This document shows, piece by piece, positions 34,801 to 50,684 of a DNA stretch of 64,000 nt (position 1 is its first letter; the number at the start of each line of letters is the position of its first letter). The notes under the pieces are model-generated. The model saw only the letters and a program-made list of their open reading frames with translations. It ran no database searches and was not told the origin of the DNA. This DNA comes from Eimeria necatrix (taxonomy: Eukaryota > Apicomplexa > Conoidasida > Eucoccidiorida > Eimeriidae), in assembly GCF_000499385.1 (NCBI RefSeq), contig NW_013651995.1, forward strand, positions 24,557-88,556, read 5' to 3'. A program made the translations under genes and the position numbers.

Positions 34801-35467
34801 GTGTTTTACAGTGTGATGAGGACAGGGACAGACCGACTAAAATGCTACTACGCCCTGTCCACCAACTGCAGCAACTCATCTCCCTGTAGGAGACTCAAAA
34901 TATGTCTCCTGCACGTATAGGCGTCACCTCTGTTGCTCTTGCTGCTGCTGCTTCTACTGTTGCAGCTTTGCCTGATGAGGCGCTCAGAGCCACACAAGCA
35001 GCACCAGCGTTCCCGTGAGCAGCTGTGGGCACTTGTGGACCCCAAACAACTGCTGCTTCTGCTGAAGCAGCTGCCACTTCCGCAGCAGCAGCTGTTGCTC
35101 CTGCTGCAACCAGACCTGCTACTGCTGCTGATGACAGCCGATGCAGTAACGTTTCGCACCGCAGGAGTTCGTGGTGTGAAAGTGCAAACGAAACAACGAT
35201 TTAAAAGCTGTGGAGCCCCTCGATCTCTTCTGCTGCTGCTGCTTTGTGCTGCTGCGAGAGAAAGGCCCCTCCGCTGTTACCCTGCTGTTTTGCAGCCGTC
35301 GCTGCTAGGTCAGTTGCAGCAGCTGGCGCTGCTGCAACTGGCTCTTGCCAACACGCATAGCTTCCCTCATTAACGAGAGTCCACAGTTGCTGATGTCTCC
35401 CGGACAAGGGCTCCTGGAAACGCCGTACACTACAGTCGTTCCTGCTACTGCTGTTGCTGCTGCTTCC
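31801..35467. other. Gene-poor stretch, unassigned
   Basis: About 3.7 kb with no frame I can assign. Between 31.9 and 34.7 kb it is low in CAG repeats. A minus-strand frame at 33037-33363 has a Cys cluster (KCQRRGMLCKAKDSEVCPVC) that could be a relic of a zinc-binding protein. A 37-bp-spaced duplication of GGTCCCGTTCTCTCCTAATG-type sequence sits at 32124-32187. CAG/CTG runs return at 34.9-35.46 kb, where the plus-strand Leu-rich ORF is a repeat artefact. Decayed mobile DNA is possible for the middle part but is not demonstrated. Confidence 0.3.
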
Positions 35468-37269
35468 TCAGGAGCTGCCTGAGAGGCCATGTTGCAGCTG
35501 CTGCACCCCCTTCAGCATTCTGTTGAGTTCTTGCTGTTGGCGTAAGAACTCCTGTTTTCTCTCCTGCATCTCTTGCACGTGGCGTCGCATCTGTTGCTGC
35601 TGCTGCTCCAGCTGTTGCTGTTGCTGTTGCTGCTCCAGTTGCTGCTGATGTTGCATCGCCGCAGCATCTGGCATCCAAGAAACCGGTCCACTTACACCTC
35701 CCCAATCTGCATGCCAGTATAGCAGCCACAACACAAACCGGAAAAAACCCTTGAGACAACGCAGCAAATACTTGTAGGCTAGCACATGCACTGTGGTGAG
35801 CAAAATGTGAAAACAAACATTGGTAGTACTGCGAAATCGCTGGGAAGGGCTTGGAAGAGGTGCGCCACTACATACGCCGTTGGCCACATCCTTACAGGTC
35901 GCTGTACTGGCTGATTTGATACCCGTTTAGCTCAAAAACTAACCCAGCAAATCATGGAGCCTCACCTCCTGCAGCAGAGACGGACTGTGTGTCCGTTTCT
36001 GCAGGGTTGGCAGTGACGCGGGTGCCTGCAATTTGGTGAAGGCCATCCGACCTCTTATCAGAGGAGGAACCACAAGCTGTCCCTGTCGAATCGTGGGGCT
36101 TCCTTGGCAGCAGCTCTACGCACGACGATGGAAGCTGCTGCTGCTGTTGCTGCTGCGGCTGCGGCGCATCAGCTGACTCTGTTACAGCTGACGCCTGAAA
36201 GCCACGAACCATCCATTCCACTCCCGCTGCTTCTGGCCGCAAACCCGTCGTCCCACTGCTGCTGCTGCTGCTGCTACTGTTGCTGCCAATAGGAGGGAAG
36301 GCGGGAACAGATCGGCCATCCCAGCAGTCCCGACCTGCACTGAAGTACTGGGGATCACTTGCTCCAGGGTAGCCCATCAGCATTCTCGCAGCGGAGACAG
36401 CGGCCGCAGCAGCTGCTGCCGCTGTTGCTGTGCCTGCCCTGCCGCTGCTGCTGCTTGCTGCGGTCACAGCTGCGCTGCTGCAGCCGGTGTTTGTTCCAGC
36501 GCTGCACGCACCCACCCTCAAAAAGAAACAGGGCATGAGGGCGTATACTGCACAGTGGAACTCCTTAAGAGCTCTTTACTGGTAACTTCACAAAGCTTGA
36601 ACAAAGGCGGCAACAACAGCAGGAACAAGAAACACAGCAGCAATCACAACAAGATATGACACTTACACGGTGCCCAGGATGCCTCCGGTTGACTGGGCGG
36701 TCTTCGTGCTGTTATCTCCATCGACATGACGCCCAAGCCCACCCACGATCAGCTGCGGCTGGTGCTGCATGTGTTGCAGTTGCTGATGCTGTTGCTGCAG
36801 CTGTTGCAGCTGTTGTTGCTGCTGCAGCTGTTGCTGAAGCAACTGCTGTTGCTGTAAAGTGTACAAGTCACTGCTCGGGTCCACAGGGCCACCGCTGGGG
36901 GGTAACACCACTGGCCCTGAACCGTAGAGATGCTGTTGCTCCTGCTGCATCTGTTGCAGCTGCTGCTGCTGCAGCTGCTGTTGGTGCTGCTGCAGCGCGT
37001 ACGGGGATGACACCCCGATCACGGGAGGAGACTGGGCATAGCCCGTCGCCGAGCTGTACATACATCCCCCACCACCAGCTCCTGACGCGACAGATCCGTG
37101 AACCTCTTCGGGCCGACGGCCGCTGCAGCCAAAGAAAATCAGCAACCGTAAGAGAACGCTCTTTGTCGTTGCTTCGAAAGGATGGAGGCTGCTGCTCGTG
37201 CCGCTGGCGTCGCTGCTGCCTACATCGGGGCTGCCTACCATAGAGGATTGGGACCAACAGTGAGCTCGG
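35468..37269 (-). CDS. Gln/Ser-rich exons: probable C-terminal tail of the SR kinase, or a separate gene
   Basis: Three exons chain with matching phase: 36667-37269 (or from the ATG at 37241), 35966-36501 and 35468-35706. The sequence is Gln-rich with interspersed structured-looking pieces (GVSSPYALQQHQQQ, MLMGYPGASDPQYFSAGRDC, GPVSWMPDAAAMQ). It ends with a Gln/Arg coiled coil (RRHVQEMQERKQEFL). As a stand-alone gene it would give 449 residues from the ATG at 37241. However, only 186 bases separate that ATG from the kinase stop. A donor CA/GTAACC inside the last kinase codons (exon ending 37431) joins in phase 2 to an acceptor at 37270, removing the stop and giving a kinase of about 1348 residues. 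I favour the tail model. Function of the tail is unknown. Confidence 0.6.
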
Positions 37270-37426
37270 CTGCCGAGTGACCGGAGGGCAATGACAGGAG
37301 AGGCGCATCCAAATCAGGCCTCGAAACGTGCATGTTTTTACGCTGCAGCAACCAAAAATACCGTGCAAACAATCCTACAAGCTTTACTGAGGCTCAAGCA
37401 CATCAGACCCAGGAAATGCAAGCTGG

Positions 37427-43577
<6,151 letters not shown>

Positions 43578-44126
43578 CTACACAGCCGCCGGCAGATGCT
43601 CCATAAAACAGTCTACGGCTGCATGAAATGCACGGGGACACTCACGGGCAGGAGCAAATTTAATTTTGCAAGCCGGAGGTTGCTTTCCGCGCCATGTGGG
43701 TTTTGGTAGTAGTGCATTGGCAACGGATGAACGGTTTGCAATAATCAGCAAAGAATGGAGGAGTGTGCTGGCACTCATGCCAGGGCAATGCACAAAGTCT
43801 GGCGTGACAACTGTAGACATGGGCTTCAGAACTTGCTTGAAGAAGCGAGCATCACCTTCTGTACCGTTTGATAGCTTAGTTCTTAACCTTGGCCTAAACT
43901 GTCCATATTTATGGCTTGAGATTTTTAATATTAACACTTCACTAGTGGGGTTCCCCAGTTTACACAGCTTGTGCCCTTCCACATTCCAACTGAACTGGAT
44001 GGGGGTGGGTTGCAGTTTTGAGGTAATGGGCTCCAGCTTCACCTTGATATCTTCAGAACAACAGCTTTTTCTTTGCTTCAGTCGGTGAAGCTCTTTTTCC
44101 TGATGTTCTTTCTTAGCTTCCACTTG
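43578..44126 (-). CDS. Unassigned exon or decayed gene
   Basis: An open stretch of 183 codons follows a good acceptor (GTTTGCAG at 44127) and ends with a stop at 43578. It starts with a charged helix (EAKKEHQEKELHRLKQRK). It then has a segment with beta-strand character, PIQFSWNVEGHKLCKLGNPT followed by LILKISSHKYGQFRPRL. The pattern recalls the major-sperm-protein/VAP fold (F-x-hydrophobic, NPT, K..YxVRP), but the match is weak and the rest does not follow that fold. No upstream exon was identified. It could be the last exon of an unrecognised gene or a pseudogene. Confidence 0.3.
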   Translation of the reverse strand, partial: QVEAKKEHQEKELHRLKQRKSCCSEDIKVKLEPITSKLQPTPIQFSWNVEGHKLCKLGNPTSEVLILKISSHKYGQFRPRLRTKLSNGTEGDARFFKQVLKPMSTVVTPDFVHCPGMSASTLLHSLLIIANRSSVANALLPKPTWRGKQPPACKIKFAPARECPRAFHAAVDCFMEHLPAAV

Positions 44127-44192
44127 CTGCAAACACCTCTACGCGGATAAATGCTAGTGTTGCCCAGCAGCTCTGTCAACTCAACAATCTTC

Positions 44193-44218
44193 TGTGGCGA
44201 TCGCTTGTGGCGATCGCT
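44193..44218. repeat. 13-bp tandem duplication with GCGATCGC palindrome
   Basis: The unit TGTGGCGATCGCT occurs twice in direct succession. Each copy contains the 8-bp palindrome GCGATCGC. Confidence 0.85.
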
Positions 44219-46440
44219 TATAAGACGTTTTTGCGTGGGCTTTGTCTTTTGCTCGACATTTTAAAGAGCAAATTACGAATGCCTAAAATCTCGACTCAAT
44301 GATTATTATTATTTTGGTGCTCCTCTGTACAACAGATCGTCGATTCTAGCAGCTTTGTCGGTAGTCCTCTTCGCTTGTATGCGTTTGAGAACCCCATACA
44401 GTTATTCTTACTTCGCATGAAGACAAGAAAAGCATTCATGTAAGTACAGATAATCTTCATGGTCAGCTCTGCGTCTAGCGGCCGTGGGGAATATCGCGCG
44501 TGCAACCCGTTCACTATGTGCGCGGAACCTTCACTATTAAAAACTGATTAGCTTTCAAAACAGCTCTTCCCGGCTATTTAAAAGAACTGTCCAGTGTGCA
44601 CTAGCTACGGTCGAACTCCATATGCTGTTTTCATTCCTGCATGCTACTGTTTAGTGCGGGCTGCAGGGCTTGGGATCTGCGGACCCAAGGACTAACAGGC
44701 TTTAGCTGAGCCACCTGGCGTCTTCAGCGCACGTATCAACCCGTATGGCATGGTTTTGAATTTACGTTGCCACATCTAATGTGTCCGTGTCCATGGTGCT
44801 CAATTCCGTGGAGAGCACTTCCAGAACGTCTTGAGCGGAAACTATTGCTTGATTACGCAGATACACGGTGGACGCGTTCAAGGCCCGTCAGTTGATGCCC
44901 ATGAGGTGCCATCATCTTTCCTGTGTACAATCACAACTGGAGAAGAAAATGGTGAGCATGTCACTGTTGCTACCTTTGCTGAGTCCAAACTCTGCAAGGC
45001 TCCCCTCTGCCTTTCAAGGCGCTCCTGAGTAAATATGAGGGCTATAGATTGCCCCCATCCCTGTCATCTTTCTGACACAAGTGTAATGCCCTGATAGGTA
45101 GCTTCTTCCACCAGTATCTTTGCTAGCACGGCTTCTACAGGAACCTGAACGTGCTTGCATAAAACAATTTGTTTTGCCGCTTGAAACTGCTTGTATCGCT
45201 GCACAGCATAATGGAACACGCAATTGGTCATCGTGTAGAAGAAAAACAATCGTAAGAGGAACTAGCTACACACTATGCAGAAGAAAAAGCTCATAAAGCG
45301 TTGCTGCACACTGCGAGCTCTGCGGAGAAGCCCACGATCTGGGAATCGCAGCGGCCATCATCCAACAGGGACTCTGTGCACTCGAAGAAGCCACACGTTG
45401 CGAAAAGATTTAGCGACCGTTTTGACTGTTTTTGGTACCTAGAGCACTTTGAGCTGACGATGTAACTACCTATGTGCGGTGTTGGAGTGCGTAGCTTAGC
45501 CTGCATTAAAGACCCCTATATCCAATCGTTTGGGGTTGGCAGTACATTGTTTGTATTCTCCGGGAAGCCGTGTGCTGAAAAGCAAATGACTGGCCGCTCC
45601 TGCCTGTGACCAAGCCGTGTCCAAGACTTCCGCACATCAGTACCTTCAAAATGAGTCCATCATCGCTTCTACTTTTGACGATTGCCTTTTGCTGGCCACT
45701 GTACAAAGAACGTTCATATTACCGGCAACTTCGTTTTGACGCAACAGGATATTGGCACCCGCGGCGGCTAGACATACAACCTTTGCTTTATGTAGCTCAG
45801 CCGAAAATTGCTTCGCTTTGATTTCCCGTATACGTTTTCTGGTAATTACTTTTCTTCACTTCAAAGGTTCTGTAGAGGTTGCGTGGAGGCCATAGTTTTG
45901 CTATCGCACTATTCTGTCGTGTAGCTTTCATGCCAGCCAGTATCTGCCGGTGCGCAGTAACTACAGCGCCACAGAACTTTTTTTTCAGTTCATGGTTTTC
46001 TTACTCGACATTCGCATCATCTTCTTGGTGAAAACTTTGTGACTTTTCCCACTGGATTTGATGTGTTATGCTGTCCTTGCTCTTTGCCTTGCTATTACTT
46101 CGTCAAAGTCCTCACGGCGCCGCCCTTTCTCAGTCGGTTTGGTCTGACGTCCTTGGTTAAGCTTTGGTTGCCGATCATTCAAATCCTTCACAGGGCGCTA
46201 TTCCTGGTCAATATGTTTCCAAGATTATTGTTGGCGGAATCTGGAATGCTAGAACGCCTTGGGAAGTCTGCAACAGTGATACAGAGAAAACAACACCCTC
46301 TGCCACAAGGAGTACACTTATTCTTTGCCCAGGTCTACTATTAAACCGGATCTGCAAGATCAGCAATGGTTAGGGCCACAAGACAAGGCAGCAAGAAGGA
46401 CCTGTGGGCATCCAACAGCACTAGCTTCAGCCGTCTCAAG
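44219..46440. other. Gene-poor stretch
   Basis: No recognisable gene. A minus-strand frame at 45064-45249 has some protein-like sequence (VQVPVEAVLAKILVEEATYQ) but no partner exon. The region is free of CAG repeats. Confidence 0.3.
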
Positions 46441-46546
46441 GCTGATTTTGCGTGTATACACCCACTCATAGCAACTGCTCTGCAACAAAGCAGTTGCTGA
46501 TTTTGCGTGTATACACCCACTCATAGCAACTGCTCTGCAACAAAGC
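46441..46546. repeat. 55-bp perfect tandem duplication
   Basis: Two copies start at 46441 and 46496 and are identical for 51 bases, from GCTGATTTTG to AACAAAGC. The lack of divergence points to a recent duplication, or to an assembly artefact. Confidence 0.93.
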
Positions 46547-46807
46547 CGCTAACTCCAATGCAAGCTGTTGCTGCGAATCAGCAGCCGGAGTACACAGTTT
46601 CCAACTTAAGCAGTTCCAGTATTTTGTGCGCTTGAGCTGTAAAACATGCCTTTGCCCGTGCCGGGTTCTTCGTGAACCATATCTCAAGGCCGCCAAACAT
46701 CTCCGCGAACCCGTCAGATGAGAGCTCAGCAGTTGCTACCTTCCTTTCTGTTTCGGTGTACCCGGTTAGCGATTTTTCAAAAGACCGTAGAGGCTATGTG
46801 TGCCACA

Positions 46808-47826
46808 GTTTCCGGGCTTCCTAAAGAATGTGCTTTGTGCCCAGCAAGACTATGCTGCCGCGGGTCACCGTGGGCAGAAAAGGCCTTTTGACGCCTCAGA
46901 GGCAACTATACTATGGCATGCGCCGATTCTTGTGCATTGCTTAGCTTCCAATTCCCGCACAGAGAAAGCTCCCAGCCCCCTTAAGTGTTGCGTATTCCTT
47001 CTCGGCGCTGAGGTCACGTCAGCCTGATTTTCTAACTGATCTGCCTCTCGCACCTTCGGGAAGTATCTCTGTTTGAGAGAGCACTGAGTTCTTGAACAAA
47101 ATGACTCACTGCTCCGCAGCCAAGAGGGCAGCGACAGCAGTTGGAATCGTCAAAGTGCTTGCAGATCACCTCATCCGCTACTGTAGTTTCCTTGAAGTCC
47201 TCGGATCCGGCCGCTACTCTCCTTAGTAGTCTGAACTGTGGCACCAAATATGCGCTTGGGTCAACAGTATGAGAAGCGTGTACTTTGCGTACCACTTCCA
47301 GATCAACGGGCAAACAGGGAGTGATAGCACATTGGAACAAATGCTAAGGATATATACTCAGTCCGGACAGAGGGGAGGGAAGGATCATCTCCCCATTCTT
47401 GAACTGGCCTACAAAACAACAAACCTACTTCACCGAGGTCCCCCAATTCGAGGTCATGATTGGTCAGAATTTCCTCACGGCTGCCGACATCGACATTGTT
47501 GGCGCACTGGCACCCACTGTCCGCCCTCCCATGACGATACTTTTCCAGCAAACTTGTGATTATGTGAAGTGCTACGTTCTGCTTGCCAAGAGGCAAAAAA
47601 GGCATACGCTGACCCGAACTGGCACGCTGTCAACTATGCTGTACGTGACAAGGTGTGGTTCAGCAATAATAACTTGCCTGCCCTCAACACCTGCTCCAAG
47701 CTTGAGAAGCCATACCACGGCCCCTTTAACATTACTAAGTGCATAGTTACACTGGCGCATCGCTTGGCCCATCAACGTGCAGCAAAGTGCGCCTTGCCAC
47801 TCGTCCGTGAACCTCAGTGCCACTGA
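46808..47826 (+). pseudogene. Retrotransposon integrase remnant
   Basis: Pieces of a Ty3/gypsy integrase appear in order across several frames. First a zinc-binding segment (DYAAAGHRGQK, then a Trp-His in place of YYWHGM). Next the core start DFLTDLPLA and AAKRAATAVGIVKVLADHLI. Then INGQTGSDSTLEQMLRIY and LELAYKTT. Last is the C-terminal beta-barrel/GPF motif (VRDKVWFSNNNLPAL, KLEKPYHGPF). At least two in-frame stops and several frame changes interrupt it. The second catalytic Asp region reads GSGRY instead of SDRDP, and the Glu in GQTER is Gly. It is inactive. Confidence 0.85.
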
Positions 47827-47829
47827 CGA

Positions 47830-49929
47830 GCCAACGTTGGTCAAAGCCAGTGTGTAATGCAAACCGTGCAATGGTGCCCTGAGACTCTTTGCTTCGGCCG
47901 CCGCCTGACGAACAAGCGACGTTATCCATGCCTTCGCCGTAGTCTTCGCATGGGATTTATACCTTTTAGGTGGCGGCCGTAGGAATATGGCGGCCTCCTC
48001 TGCTGATATACCCGCCACTTGCTTAGCCAAAATGTCATATGCTTGCTCCGCAGGAGTCGTTGGAGGTGCTACTATGTGACTGTCACCCTGCAATGTCTGT
48101 TCACCCATCCTAACGACCGGTAACTCGCACCACTGGCCGTTCACATAGGACTGAAAGTACCAGGCCACCTTATGTTCAGTCAGCCAATCCAAACCCACGA
48201 CTAAATCATAGGGAACGGGTCCCACTAAGAAATCCCCGGAAAACGTGCGTTTCCACACCACATCGTCAACCCCGTCACAACCCGATCAATGCGTAATTGT
48301 TCACCTGTAGCTACGGTGAACCTATGCTCTTCTAGAAGTCTCCGCACCTTGAGCTGCAGTCGTTCGACTGTTTTGGGACTAATGAAACTCCACGAAGCCC
48401 AAGTGTCCAAGAAGGCCTCACATGGACTCACTGCGAGCTCAACGCGAAGCACCGCCGTCGCACCCAGATAGTGCAATGCTCCCCTTTGGTCGTAAGGCTC
48501 TTTCGTGCAAGTTTCCCGCCACCAGTGTAGCGCAATTTCTGTTGTGTCTGGCCTGTAGCCGTCTTCTGTCGCCCCTGCAGACTTTCTGCTGCTAGCCGTC
48601 GTCGCGCCCGGAGCCGCTTCACTCAGGATCGACGCCGGCCGAGACTCCCACCGCGTTTCCGAAAGCGGCGGAGTCGCTTCCGCGTGCCCGTCGCTCGTAT
48701 TGGTTCCTTCCGCAGTGCTGAGGAGTTGGTTTCCCCATTCAAGGAAGACTGGAATGGCATTGGAGCCTGTCGATACCGCACACATCATTCCTTTGCCATG
48801 GCTACGCGGCCTAGAACGCTCGTCTCCAACCACGCCTAGGCCCCCTTGTTTAATCGTTCCGTCTTCTCAGTGCTAGGACGTGTGGGCTGCCTACTGTTCT
48901 TGTCCTCCGCCTCGGTCTGACCTCGTTCATACGTAGGACTGTCCCGAGCATAGTGTCCCACACCGCCACACTTCTTGTGTATTTCCCCCGGACGTTTGGT
49001 ACGTTCTCCCTTGCTGGGGCAGGCACGTGCCGAATGCCCGCGACCCTGACACTCATAGGAGTTCGCATGGGTTCCCCCAGGTCGGTTTTCGATTTCCTGG
49101 CGCCGCGTTGGGGTCCATTAGCTTGGATAGCAGCCCTAATGGCTCGACTGGTCCTTTCTCGGAGCTCCAGCACGCTCTGCTTGGGCTCGTAGAGGCGTGC
49201 TGCGGCTGTCGCCGCTTGTTCCCACGACTGATACTTCACCTGCCCGTTATTGTTGATTGGAAGATGCAGTTCCGTCGGTAGCCCGGTGCAGTAGTAGTCA
49301 GCGAGTTCGTCGGGCGCGAGACCCAAACCACGTTACGCTACAGCCGCAAACCGGTCCGTGTATTCCTTCGGGTTACCATTCAACCGTACTTTAGCCAACT
49401 CCGTTAACAATTGACTTTGCGACATTGTTTTGTCGAACCGCTCCAAAAGCCTGCGCTGTACCGTCGCCCTGTCGCTGAGGTCGATAGTTCGCCGTAGATA
49501 CATCCAATACGTCAGAGCCGGGCCCACAAGGTGGTCAATAAATGCGCTTCCCCACTCGCACGGCCCCAATCCCATCTGGGTGTACCGGCGCTCGATGCGC
49601 AGCAAAAAGGCCTGCATAGTGCTGTCGTCTTCTGGTAGTATGGGAAACGTTGCGCCCGATTCCCCCGTCCCGTCTATAGCAGTTCTTATCACACTCATAG
49701 CGGACTGGAATTGGTCCCACGTGACGAAGGGACTGTCTCCTGGAATAATATTGGCCATAGGTATCACCTGTGGAGGCGCCTCCTTATGCCCATGCAGCCG
49801 CTCTGCCACGGTGGGCTTCGGAGTAGCATGACGATGATGGGCTGGCGTCCCGCTCGGCATTTTGCCTACTGACATTCTACAAGTCTCCTGCTGTGTGGGG
49901 CCGATAACGCGTCCGTTGAGGAGGTGCAT
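47830..49929 (-). pseudogene. Retrotransposon gag and aspartic protease remnant
   Basis: The gag frame starts with an ATG at 49929. It includes a capsid-like region (FPILPEDDSTMQAFLLRIER, LTYWMYLRRTIDLSD, TELAKVRLNGNPKEYTDRFA) and is stopped near 49333. It resumes in another frame (ELADYYCTGLPTELHLPI). Near 48.95-49.05 kb a third frame shows zinc-knuckle remains, SYECQGRGHSARAC and KKCGGVGHYARDS, the latter lacking its final Cys. From 48833 a protease region reads FLDTWASWSFIS, where the family has DTGA, then LVVGLDWLTEH, with a frame change near 48250. A linker follows to about 47.83 kb, where the sequence turns into the oppositely oriented integrase. Confidence 0.85.
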
Positions 49930-50239
49930 CCCTTATCAAGGGAAGATATCTAGGTGTGAATCACTGAAACATAGTGTTTCTACTCCCAAGTCAGGAAAGA
50001 ACAAAGATTTCAATCCCGGAGCAACCCCCAAATGCAGTGCACAGCACCTCCTGCTGCGACTACGCTGCTACCTGCCCCCTCGAGTAGGGGCCCATGATAA
50101 CCGCCTACCTTGGGCGCATTTCCTTGAAACAGTAGTCCAAATATCACGAAATTCAGTTATTTATACCTTTTTTCAAAATCTGTTCTCTTGAAAATCCCCC
50201 CCACTCGGGGTTCTCGCCTCCTAGGCCCTGTGGGGAGGA

Positions 50240-50684
50240 GGCCTGCACCGGTGCGGGCGCTATCGCCAACCCCAATCTCCAGGTATTTACAGGCCCGTCT
50301 AGTGTACACAAGCTAGTTCGCCGACAAACTGCCTTACTTCGATTCTCGTAAGAGGGTCCTGTCCTCTTTCAGTGTTATGACCTCTTGTAGGTCACCAGCT
50401 AGCTATATTCTGTAGGTCACCTGCAAGCCCTATTGTAGTGCCTTTGCACTACATGACGCGCACCGGTGCCGGCGTTGTCGGCAGCCCCAATCTTAGAGCA
50501 TTCGCAGGCAATTGTAGTTTATAAATGTTAATTTGCTAATAAATTGCATTTCTATTTCACTAGTAAGATGTTACAGCGTTCAATCCGCGTCTCAACCTCT
50601 TGACCGCTTATAGGTCATCAGTTAGCTATCCTCTATAGGTCACCAGCAAGCCCTACTGTAGTGCCTGCGCACTACACGCTCCGC
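50240..50684. repeat. Diverged direct repeat of about 220 bp, LTR or leader-like
   Basis: Copy A (50240-50457) and copy B (50458-50684) share their ends: CACCGGTGC near the start, CCCCAATCT, then at the 3' side paired TAGGTCA elements and AGCCCTA. Both finish with a 7-bp stem, GTAGTGC and GCACTAC, around a 4-base loop (50435-50452 and 50658-50675). The middle parts have diverged. Position just upstream of gag suggests remnants of an LTR or 5' leader. Confidence 0.7.

Noticed and set aside
34933..35373. Leu-rich plus-strand ORF
   Set aside because: It is a CTG repeat read in the Leu frame; there is no conserved segment and no splice context.
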